This document shows positions 7,041 to 13,447 of a stretch of DNA of 17,659 nt, piece after piece. The notes beneath the pieces were generated by a model that was not told where the DNA came from, searched no databases, and worked only from the letters and a program-made list of their open reading frames with translations. The stretch comes from Sulfurimonas sp. GTDB lineage: Bacteria > Campylobacterota > Campylobacteria > Campylobacterales > Sulfurimonadaceae. Where the stretch lies: contig JALWON010000261.1 in the NCBI GenBank assembly GCA_027083475.1, positions 1-17,659 of the forward strand. Direction: 5' to 3'. The position numbers and the translations under genes were made by a program. Position 1 is the stretch's first letter, and each line of letters opens with the position of its first letter.

Positions 7041-7807
7041 TGAAAAAGTAAGAGTAAAATCACACCAAAAAGGATACGGTAGATACCAAACGCAACAAAA
7101 GTAAAAGTATCTAAAAATTTTAAAAAGAGTTTAATGGTGATAAACGCAACGATAAACGCAAGGATAAAACCAATGGCTAAGTTAAGAAGATTGGCATCGC
7201 TAAATTCATGGTAATGTTTGAGTATGTCGTGGGCAGTGACCGCACTCATGACGGGAAACGCGAGCAAAAAACTAAACTCTGCACTCGCTTTTCTACTCAG
7301 CCCCACAAGTAAAGCACCGATAATAGTAGACCCTGCACGCGATGTCCCAGGAATGAGTGCAAAAACTTGTGCAAAGCCAATCACGAGGGATTGTTTGAGT
7401 GTGACATCTTCAACATTATCTGTGGAGTGCTTCCCTTCTTGAATGAAATATTTTTCTACAATGAGAAAAACAACTCCCCCAATAATAAACATAATCGCAA
7501 CGATATTGATGCTGAAAAGTGCTTTGACCTGATGAGAAAATAAAAATCCAAAGGCACCTATAGGTAAAAAAGCAAGAAAAACCTTGACCCAAAGGTTAAT
7601 TTTACTCAGGGTGAATTTGTCACGGTAGGTAAAAAAAACAGCAATAATAGCGGCAAATTGGATGATAACCTCATAGGCTTTTGTAACAGCTGTTTGGTCT
7701 ATGCCTAAAAAATGGCTTGCGACGATAAGATGCCCAGTAGAAGAGATAGGTAAAAACTCGGTAAAACCTTCGATAGTACCTAAAAGAATTGAGTCAAATA
7801 GAGTCAT
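7037..7807 (-). CDS. uppP: Undecaprenyl-diphosphate phosphatase (BacA/UppP family)
   Basis: UppP dephosphorylates undecaprenyl diphosphate at the inner membrane, recycling the lipid carrier of peptidoglycan synthesis; it is known for bacitracin resistance. The 256-residue protein is strongly hydrophobic (about eight membrane segments). It carries both family signatures: EGFTEFLPISSTGH (13-26, with E13, E17, S23 and H26) and PGTSRAGST (153-161, with R157). The start is ATG 7807 on the minus strand, behind AAGGAAC. An in-frame ATG 30 nt further upstream lacks a ribosome binding site and would add a non-conserved tail. It is convergent with rdgB and divergent from the receiver gene. Confidence 0.95.
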   Translation of the reverse strand: MTLFDSILLGTIEGFTEFLPISSTGHLIVASHFLGIDQTAVTKAYEVIIQFAAIIAVFFTYRDKFTLSKINLWVKVFLAFLPIGAFGFLFSHQVKALFSINIVAIMFIIGGVVFLIVEKYFIQEGKHSTDNVEDVTLKQSLVIGFAQVFALIPGTSRAGSTIIGALLVGLSRKASAEFSFLLAFPVMSAVTAHDILKHYHEFSDANLLNLAIGFILAFIVAFITIKLFLKFLDTFTFVAFGIYRILFGVILLLLFH

Positions 7808-7848
7808 GATGTTCCTTAATAAATTTTTGAAAGACAATTTAATATAAA

Positions 7849-7854
7849 ATTATA
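7849..7854 (-). promoter_or_regulatory. -10 box of uppP
   Basis: A perfect TATAAT on the minus strand lies 42 nt upstream of the uppP ATG. No convincing -35 box is seen. The region is very AT-rich, so confidence is limited. Confidence 0.45.
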
Positions 7855-7908
7855 TTTTAGTGTGATAAACTAATTGAATTAAAATATTACCATAAAAAGA
7901 GTAAGAGT

Positions 7909-8301
7909 ATGAATGTATTAATTGTCGATGATAGTAAAATAGTGCGCCGTGTGTTATCAAACACAATGAAACGTTATTTTAAAGAACCAGAGTGGAAAGA
8001 GTTAAATTTGTTTGAAGCAGAAGATGGTAATGAAGCAATGGCTGTGATGAAACAAGAAAAAGTAGATATTATGTTGCTTGATTGGAATATGCCAAATATG
8101 ACAGGACCTGAAGTCGTAGAAGCGGTGCGTGCAAATAAAGAGTGGAATAAAACTCGTATAGTGATGGCAACAACGGAAGGCTCAAAATCAAGTGTTTTAG
8201 CGATGATAAAAAAAGGGGCAAATGGGTATATGGTCAAACCATTTCAAGAAGAGGCTATCTTTAAAACACTCGATACAATTACCGCAAGAATGCAAAAATA
8301 A
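7909..8301 (+). CDS. Single-domain CheY-like response regulator
   Basis: This 130-residue stand-alone receiver domain has no output domain. It has the acidic pair D7/D8, phospho-acceptor D58 in MLLDWNMPNMTG, T88/T89 in MATTEG and K110-P111, so the phosphorylation site is complete. It resembles chemotaxis CheY, but no kinase or chemotaxis gene is adjacent, so the partner kinase is unknown. It could act on the flagellar motor or as a phosphate sink. The ATG at 7909 follows AAGAGTAAGAG. A TAAAAT at 7880-7885 may be its -10 box. The orphan location leaves its role open, though a fliJ/motE-like pair lies about 3.5 kb downstream. Confidence 0.93.
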   Translation: MNVLIVDDSKIVRRVLSNTMKRYFKEPEWKELNLFEAEDGNEAMAVMKQEKVDIMLLDWNMPNMTGPEVVEAVRANKEWNKTRIVMATTEGSKSSVLAMIKKGANGYMVKPFQEEAIFKTLDTITARMQK

Positions 8302-8312
8302 GAAATTTTCGA

Positions 8313-8318
8313 TATAAT
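8313..8318 (+). promoter_or_regulatory. -10 box of the aminotransferase-hisZ-purA-fliJ-motE run
   Basis: A perfect TATAAT lies 62 nt before the aminotransferase ATG, just after the receiver gene. No -35 box is evident. The predicted leader contains a short hairpin (AGTTT/AAACT, 8342-8354) inside a TACGAG/CTCGTA pair (8318-8323, 8363-8368), of unknown meaning. Confidence 0.55.
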
Positions 8319-8379
8319 ACGAGGTTTTATTTTAAACAGTAAGTTTGAAAAACTGAATTAATCTCGTAGGAAAATTTAT

Positions 8380-9492
8380 ATGTTACTTTTTACTCCTGGT
8401 CCAACTCCAGTCCCACAAAATGTCAGAAACGCCATGAGCGATGAGACAATGCACCATCGTACACCTGAATTTGAAGCTATATTTGAAAAAACACGCGGAC
8501 ATCTTTTTAAGCTTTTTAAAACTGATGAGGTCATTATGCTTGCTTCTTCTGGAACAGGGGCTATGGAAGCTGCTGTCATAAACCTTTGCCATAACACGCT
8601 TTTGAGTATAAATTCTGGAAAATTTGGTGAGCGTTTTGGTAAAATAGCACTTGCTCATGGGCTTAATAATGTTGAGATAAAAAATGAGTGGGATACCCCT
8701 GCAACAGTAGAAGCAGTAGAAGCTGCACTTACACAAAATCCAAAGATTGATGCCATCGCGATTCAGATTAGTGAGAGTGCAGGCGGGCTTCGCCACTCAG
8801 TAGAAGCAATTGCCGCAGCAGCGAAAAAACTCAATCCTGAGATTATGATTATTGCTGATGGTATTACGGCTGTTGGTGTGGAAGCTATTGATGTGACAAA
8901 TATAGATGCACTCTTAGCGGGGAGTCAAAAGGCACTCATGTTGCCTCCAGGGCTCTCACTTTTAGGACTTTCCAATGCAGCGATAAAAAAGATAGGAAAG
9001 GGAAAAGGGTACTACTTAAACCTTGCAAGTGAGATTAAAAAGCAAAAACAAAATACTACAGCCTATACAGCGGCTACAACGCTTATCATAGGACTTTTAG
9101 AAGTTTTAGAGACGATTGAAGCGGAGGGCGGAGTTGAGGCTCTTTATGCAAAAACGGCTGTGCGAGCAGAAGCTGTGCGAGAGGCTTTAAAAGCTTTAGG
9201 ATTACATATATACCCTCAAAACCCAGCACGTTCTATGACAACTATTGATGATGAAAACGCAAGTGAGATTCGAAAACTTTTAAAGGAAGTGTATGGTGTG
9301 AATGTTGCTGGTGGACAAGATCATTTAAAAGGTAAGATTTTTCGTATTAATCAAATGGGATTGATTCATGATTACGAGATGTCTTGGGTTGTCAATGCGG
9401 TAGAATTAGCACTTGACAAACTAGGTCGCCGTACTTATGATGGTACTGCGAACAAAATATTTAATGAAATTACTTTTCAAATTGGAAACTAG
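8380..9492 (+). CDS. Class V aminotransferase (serine/alanine-glyoxylate type)
   Basis: This is a 370-residue PLP-dependent enzyme of fold type I, class V. Visible are the N-terminal FTPGPTPVP, the HHRTPEF segment (25-31), SSGTGAMEA (56-64), the PLP-contacting D160 in IADGITAVG, and the Schiff-base lysine K184 in GSQKALMLPPGL. The family includes serine-glyoxylate and alanine-glyoxylate aminotransferases. It also includes proteins misnamed soluble hydrogenase 42-kDa subunit, which are not hydrogenases. The substrate cannot be fixed from sequence; serine or alanine metabolism is most likely. The start is ATG 8380, with TAGGAAAA upstream. The hisZ-like gene starts directly after its stop codon, which suggests co-translation. 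Confidence 0.92.
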   Translation: MLLFTPGPTPVPQNVRNAMSDETMHHRTPEFEAIFEKTRGHLFKLFKTDEVIMLASSGTGAMEAAVINLCHNTLLSINSGKFGERFGKIALAHGLNNVEIKNEWDTPATVEAVEAALTQNPKIDAIAIQISESAGGLRHSVEAIAAAAKKLNPEIMIIADGITAVGVEAIDVTNIDALLAGSQKALMLPPGLSLLGLSNAAIKKIGKGKGYYLNLASEIKKQKQNTTAYTAATTLIIGLLEVLETIEAEGGVEALYAKTAVRAEAVREALKALGLHIYPQNPARSMTTIDDENASEIRKLLKEVYGVNVAGGQDHLKGKIFRINQMGLIHDYEMSWVVNAVELALDKLGRRTYDGTANKIFNEITFQIGN

Positions 9493-10341
9493 ATGATATT
9501 AGAACATGAAATTCCAAATGGCTCTAAACTCTATTTTGGAGAATCTGCGAAAATTAAACGCAAGATAGAAAACATTGCAAGTGAAATTCTGAGTGCTAAA
9601 GGGTTTGAGGAGATAGTCACACCAATATTTTCATACCACCAGCATTTAAGCATCGGCGATGAAAAAAAGCTGATTCGTGTGAATGATGCAAAAAATAATG
9701 CCCTCTCTTTACGTGCTGATTCGACAATAGACGTTGTGCGTATTATAGAAAAACGCCTAGGGTCAAATAGCGCTCAAAAGAAGTGGTTTTACATTCAACC
9801 TGTTGTCTCTTACCCTACGACAGAGCAGTATCAGGTAGGTGTAGAGTTTTTAGGAGAGAAAAAATTATCTTCAGTTTTGCGTTTGGCGACAAGCATTTTT
9901 GACAAGTTAGAAGTACAACCCTTAATTCAAATATCTAACATTAAAATTCCAGAAATTTTAGCAGAGATGTTTGAAGAACTGAGTATCGAAGATTTTAGAC
10001 ATATTAATATCGATAAATTTATTAACCTCAAAGTAGAGTGGCTGACAAAACTTGTCTATTTACAGTATATTGAACAGATTGATGAGGTGATAGCCATTGC
10101 ACCAAAAGTGATCCAAGAGGAGCTTTTAAAAATCAAAGAGTTATGTGCAGATAGTGAGTGCAAAAACGCAGTCATAGCACCACTTTACTATGCAAAAATG
10201 CTCTATTACGATGAACTTTTCTTTCGTGTGATTCAAGACAATGAAGTATTTGCTCGCGGTGGAAGATATAAAAATGAGAACTTAACATCCGTTGGGTTTG
10301 CAATATACACAGATGCACTCTGTGAAGAATTAACAAAGTAA
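9493..10341 (+). CDS. hisZ: HisZ-like protein (ATP phosphoribosyltransferase regulatory subunit, HisRS paralog)
   Basis: This 282-residue protein is related to the class II catalytic core of histidyl-tRNA synthetase. Visible are LRADSTIDVVR (72-83, like the LRPExT motif), WFYIQPVVSYPTTEQYQVGVEFLG (98-121, motif 2 region) and ARGGRY (about 254-259). The usual anticodon-binding domain is absent and the motif 3 region is degenerate. This fits HisZ, which binds the short form of HisG and makes it histidine-responsive in the first step of histidine synthesis. HisZ is usually more than 300 residues, so this one is short. No hisG is nearby. It is pressed between the aminotransferase (no gap) and purA (11 bp). 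The family is fairly sure; the function is inferred. Confidence 0.8.
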   Translation: MILEHEIPNGSKLYFGESAKIKRKIENIASEILSAKGFEEIVTPIFSYHQHLSIGDEKKLIRVNDAKNNALSLRADSTIDVVRIIEKRLGSNSAQKKWFYIQPVVSYPTTEQYQVGVEFLGEKKLSSVLRLATSIFDKLEVQPLIQISNIKIPEILAEMFEELSIEDFRHINIDKFINLKVEWLTKLVYLQYIEQIDEVIAIAPKVIQEELLKIKELCADSECKNAVIAPLYYAKMLYYDELFFRVIQDNEVFARGGRYKNENLTSVGFAIYTDALCEELTK

Positions 10342-10352
10342 TAGGAAAAAAA

Positions 10353-11603
10353 ATGCAAGCAGATTTAATTGTTGGAATTCAATGGGGTGACGAGGGAAAA
10401 GGAAAAATAGTCGATAGACTCGCTACAAAGTATGATATGGTATGTCGCTCACAAGGGGGACATAATGCAGGGCATACGATTTGGGTAGATGGTGTAAAGT
10501 ATGCACTGCATCTTATTCCTTCTGGTGTTTTAAATCCTAAAGCTGTGAATGTTATAGGTAATGGTGTTGTGGTCTCTCCATCTTCTATTATAAAAGAGAT
10601 GGAGCAGTTTGAGGGGCTTGAGGGGCGTTTGTATATTTCCGATAAAGCACACTTAAATCTTTCTTACCATGCACAGATTGACCAAGCCAAAGAGAAGCTC
10701 AAAGGTGATAAGGCGATAGGTACAACAGGAAAAGGGATAGGACCTGCTTATAGCGATAAAATCAACCGTATTGGGCATCGTGTTGGAGAACTTTTAAATC
10801 CTGAAAAACTCTGTGAGAGTATTTTGGATTATTTCGCACACAATAAGCCTATTTTTGATGTGATGGATTTAGAAGCTCCTACAAAAGAGGCATTGCTTGG
10901 AGAACTTACAGAGTACAAAGAAAAACTGGGTGCTTTTATTACCGACACAACACAAATGGTCTGGAAAGCTCTTGATGAAGAGAACAAAAAAGTCTTACTT
11001 GAAGGGGCACAGGGGACAATGCTAGACATTGACCATGGAACATACCCGTATGTGACATCCTCAGCAACAGTGAGTGCAGGGGCGTGTACAGGACTTGGGA
11101 TTAATCCTAAAGATATTGGTAAAGTGACAGGTATTGTTAAGGCGTATTGTACTCGTGTGGGCAATGGTCCTTTTCCATCTGAAGATTTAGGAGAAGATGG
11201 TAAGCGTTTGGGAGAACAAGGGCATGAGTTTGGAACAACGACAGGACGTGCACGTCGTTGTGGCTGGTTTGATGCTGTGGCAACTCGCTACGCTTCGCGT
11301 TTGAATGGTTGCGATGAGTTAGCATTGATGAAACTTGATGTTTTAGACGGTTTTGATGAAGTGAAAGTGTGTGTTGCTTATGAATATAATGGGCAAGAGA
11401 TAGATTATCTTCCAGCAGATTTAGAGAATGTGACACCAATTTATAAGACATTTCAAGGGTGGAATAACTCTGTAGGCGTACGTAAATTTGAAGATTTGCC
11501 GCAATCCGCACAAGATTATGTTAAAATTATCGAAGAAATCAGTAAAACAAAAGTAGGTATTATTTCTACTTCACCTGAGAGAGAAGATACCATTATCTTA
11601 TAA
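10353..11603 (+). CDS. purA: Adenylosuccinate synthetase
   Basis: PurA joins IMP and aspartate using GTP to give adenylosuccinate, the first step from IMP to AMP. The 416-residue protein has the N-terminal glycine-rich loop GIQWGDEGKGKIVD (8-21) with catalytic D13 and K17. It also has GGHNAGHT with catalytic H41, GTTGKGIGPAY, EGAQGTMLDIDHGTYPYVTSS and TTTGRARRCGWFD. The length is normal (E. coli 432). The ATG at 10353 follows TAGGAAAAAAA. It follows the HisZ-like gene by 11 bp and precedes the FliJ-like gene by 18 bp, so it is probably co-transcribed with both. Confidence 0.97.
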   Translation: MQADLIVGIQWGDEGKGKIVDRLATKYDMVCRSQGGHNAGHTIWVDGVKYALHLIPSGVLNPKAVNVIGNGVVVSPSSIIKEMEQFEGLEGRLYISDKAHLNLSYHAQIDQAKEKLKGDKAIGTTGKGIGPAYSDKINRIGHRVGELLNPEKLCESILDYFAHNKPIFDVMDLEAPTKEALLGELTEYKEKLGAFITDTTQMVWKALDEENKKVLLEGAQGTMLDIDHGTYPYVTSSATVSAGACTGLGINPKDIGKVTGIVKAYCTRVGNGPFPSEDLGEDGKRLGEQGHEFGTTTGRARRCGWFDAVATRYASRLNGCDELALMKLDVLDGFDEVKVCVAYEYNGQEIDYLPADLENVTPIYKTFQGWNNSVGVRKFEDLPQSAQDYVKIIEEISKTKVGIISTSPEREDTIIL

Positions 11604-11621
11604 AGTATAAGGTTTTGACAT

Positions 11622-12050
11622 ATGAACACGCGTTTTAGTGCACTTGTTAAAATTAAAAAGAGTGAAATGCAAAAAAAAGAGCGGCTGGTGCAACGGGCAA
11701 ATGCTGATTTAAACAGTGCCTTAATGGCTCTTGAACTCTCTCGTAATGCCATGTATGACATAGAAGCTCCAAGTAAGGGGTTTATGTCAAGTTTTTTACA
11801 AGCAAGAACCCTGCTTGATTCTGGAAGACATCTTATTGAGCATAACAAAGAGTGGGCACAATTTGCACAAGAACAAGTCTACAAGGCAAAAGAAGAACTC
11901 AAAAAATCTATGATAGAGTATGAAAAGTTTAATTATCTTGAACTCGAAGAGATAAAAAAAATCATGCAAGCAAAAAAACTTGAAGAAGCAAAATCTTTAG
12001 ATGAGGTAGCCTTAATGACACACCAAAGAAAAAGTACCAAAGGTTTATAG
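11622..12050 (+). CDS. FliJ-like coiled-coil protein (flagellar export / stator-associated)
   Basis: This 142-residue, highly charged and almost wholly helical protein has no signal peptide. It starts with a FliJ-like pattern (FSALVKIKKSEMQKKERLVQRANADLNSA). FliJ is the cytoplasmic stalk-like component of the flagellar export ATPase that helps deliver chaperones. The next gene is MotE-like, which supports a flagellar role. I recall, without certainty, that the Campylobacter gene at this position after purA was described as a stator-unit chaperone (FlgX) rather than true FliJ, so either role is possible. AAGG at about 11609 precedes the ATG at 11622. The coiled-coil nature is seen; the exact role is inferred. 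Confidence 0.7.
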   Translation: MNTRFSALVKIKKSEMQKKERLVQRANADLNSALMALELSRNAMYDIEAPSKGFMSSFLQARTLLDSGRHLIEHNKEWAQFAQEQVYKAKEELKKSMIEYEKFNYLELEEIKKIMQAKKLEEAKSLDEVALMTHQRKSTKGL

Positions 12051-12053
12051 TCC

Positions 12054-12575
12054 ATGAAATTCATTTTTTTTCTCCTTTTACTCCCACATCTTCTTTTTGC
12101 ATTGCAAAAGAGTGAGAAGCTTTTTGAATGTACTGAGATTTTTCAAGAGAGAAAAAGTGAACTTTTAGTAGAACTAGAACGTATAGATGAACAAACACAG
12201 GCTTTAAATGCCCTTAAAACAGCTACAGAAGCACTCTTGAAAGAGAAAAAAGCAAAATTAAGTATCAAAGAAGAAGCAGTTGATAAAAAGCTTGCTCAGA
12301 TCAAGAAACAAAGCGAAGATGTGAAAAAAATGCTTGAGAAAAATCAGCAAATTTTAAAAGCATTACAAGAGACAAAAATGAGTAAAATCGCCCAAACTTT
12401 CGCAAAAATGAAAGCCGCATCCTCTGCAAATATCCTTACCGATATGCAGGCAAAGGATGCTGTAGTGATATTGCAATCTTTAAAGCCGAAAATTGTCGGA
12501 CAAATTTTAAGTAAGATGGATGCAAAAAAAGCTTCAGAGCTTACGATACTTTTAGGGCACCTCTCAAAACCCTAA
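12054..12575 (+). CDS. MotE-like periplasmic coiled-coil protein with an altered C terminus
   Basis: This 173-residue protein has a signal peptide (residues 1-17, cleavage likely after LLFA) and a long coiled coil (about 30-108). It ends in an MgtE-N/MotE-like helical repeat (KMKAASSANILTDMQAKDAVVILQSLKPKIVGQILSKMDAKKASELTILL, described here by its residues 118-167). MotE family proteins are periplasmic motility factors thought to support the motor or stators. The gene begins 3 bp after the FliJ-like stop. Oddity: codons 168-173 (GHLSKP) and the stop lie inside the left arm of a 268-bp palindromic element. Without that element the frame would read LLAK and stop, so the natural C terminus appears to have been replaced. 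The family call is by pattern, not search. Confidence 0.8.
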   Translation: MKFIFFLLLLPHLLFALQKSEKLFECTEIFQERKSELLVELERIDEQTQALNALKTATEALLKEKKAKLSIKEEAVDKKLAQIKKQSEDVKKMLEKNQQILKALQETKMSKIAQTFAKMKAASSANILTDMQAKDAVVILQSLKPKIVGQILSKMDAKKASELTILLGHLSKP

Positions 12576-12821
12576 TACCTCTCAGTAACACAGAGGAGTT
12601 TACAATCAAGGCACTCTTTTGAAACCCTAGCCATAGCTAAGGTGAGAAAGAGTAACGATGAATGTAGGCTCCTCTGTGTTACCCGAAGGGAGGGATAAAA
12701 AAAGCGATCTTGCACAAAACTTTTCATCGCCATAGCTAAGGCTATGACTCATAAAAGGTTTTGCCCAATCTCATCTTTTTTTCTTCCCTCTGAGAGATAT
12801 TAGGGTTTTTAGAGATGCCCT
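12554..12821. mobile_element. 268-bp two-lobed palindromic element (MITE-like), non-coding
   Basis: The ends are 32-bp inverted repeats (12554-12585 and 12790-12821; 29 of 32 positions match). Lobe 1 (12585-12682) closes with a perfect 14-bp stem GTAACACAGAGGAG/CTCCTCTGTGTTAC. It is tipped by ACCCTAGC-CATA-GCTAAGGT (12624-12643, one mismatch). Lobe 2 (12690-12790) is a long imperfect hairpin: GAGGGA/TCCCTC, AAAAAAAG/CTTTTTTT, AAAAC/GTTTT and the tip CATAGC-TAAG-GCTATG (12731-12746). The lobes share GCCATAGCTAAGG (12630-12642, 12729-12741). TTTA flanks both ends (12551-12554, 12821-12824). No ORF of note is present. This fits a non-autonomous transposable element; a structured RNA is an alternative, as several stem positions are G-U. 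It also occupies the gap between motE and the DUF507 gene and may act as a terminator. Confidence 0.75.
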
Positions 12822-12861
12822 TTAGCCAAATAATCAAACTTTTACCTTTTTTATAGTAGAA

Positions 12862-12879
12862 TGTCTTAATTTTAAGACA
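12862..12879. promoter_or_regulatory. 18-bp perfect palindrome in the DUF507 leader (possible operator)
   Basis: TGTCTTAA-TT-TTAAGACA is a perfect palindrome immediately downstream of a possible -10 box (TAGAAT, 12857-12862) and just before AAGG at 12879-12882. It could be an operator or a 5'-UTR hairpin near the ribosome binding site. No regulator is identified. Confidence 0.45.
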
Positions 12880-12891
12880 AGGTCCTACACT

Positions 12892-13443
12892 ATGAAACTC
12901 TCTATAAAAAGTATCCCGCATATTGCTAACAAAATTGCGATTGAATTAAATAAAAGTGGTGTCGTGACAATGACCAAGGGTCTTGAAGCTGTAACAGACG
13001 AAGCTGTGAAAGTTTTAACAGCAAGTGTCAATCAAGAGATGGCTTTAGAAGAAAAAGTGCATGAGATATGTGAGGCAAATGAAGAAGAGATAGAGTTTAT
13101 GCTTGCTGATGAGAGACAGCTTTTTTTCATGATTAAAAAGAAATTAGCACCTGAATTTGATGTTATTTTAAATTATGAAGAGCGTTACTCAGATATTTCA
13201 CATAAGATTTTAGATGAACTTTACGAAGAAGATTTAATTCATTTTGATGTAACAGAAAATCGTATTAAAAATATTATTTATAATGCAATCACTGCGTTTA
13301 TGGCAGATAGCTCAGAGATAGAAGATGCGGTTATGGATAAAATACACTCCTATAAACGCAAGTTCATTCCGGGAACGGATGAGTTTGAGATACTGTTTGA
13401 AAAACTTTACAGAGAAGAGCTTACAAAAAGAGGGATGGAGTAG
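12892..13443 (+). CDS. DUF507 family protein
   Basis: This is a 183-residue soluble, helical, acidic protein of unknown function. The start (MKLSIKSIPHIANKIAIEL) and end (DEFEILFEKLYREELTKRGME) match the pattern of DUF507 proteins, and the length suggests two DUF507-like halves. The ATG at 12892 follows AAGG with a 9-nt spacing. The gene ends 4 bp before carA, so the two are probably co-transcribed. I recall the same gene pair in Campylobacter. No signal peptide or membrane segment is seen. Confidence 0.8.
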   Translation: MKLSIKSIPHIANKIAIELNKSGVVTMTKGLEAVTDEAVKVLTASVNQEMALEEKVHEICEANEEEIEFMLADERQLFFMIKKKLAPEFDVILNYEERYSDISHKILDELYEEDLIHFDVTENRIKNIIYNAITAFMADSSEIEDAVMDKIHSYKRKFIPGTDEFEILFEKLYREELTKRGME

Positions 13444-13447
13444 TTTT

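Noticed and set aside
7808..7837. Earlier ATG for uppP
   Set aside because: It lacks a Shine-Dalgarno sequence and would add ten non-conserved residues; the AAGGAAC site serves ATG 7807.
8318..8368. Possible riboswitch in the leader of the aminotransferase operon
   Set aside because: Only short, weak pairings (6 bp and 5 bp) are present, and no known riboswitch core is visible.
11137..11511. 124-residue minus-strand open frame inside purA
   Set aside because: It is antisense to purA, with no recognisable motif or start signals.
12585..12682. Lobe 1 as a simple intrinsic terminator of motE
   Set aside because: The stem is not followed by a U-tract, and it is only part of a larger ordered structure, though it could still reduce read-through.
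12554..12821. The palindromic element as an integron attC site or CRISPR array
   Set aside because: The ends lack the RYYYAAC/GTTRRRY core pair of attC sites, and there is only one structure with no repeat-spacer pattern.
13325..13447. Longer start for carA inside the DUF507 gene
   Set aside because: The extra residues are a shifted reading of the DUF507 gene; ATG 13448 has a ribosome binding site and gives the normal CarA N terminus.
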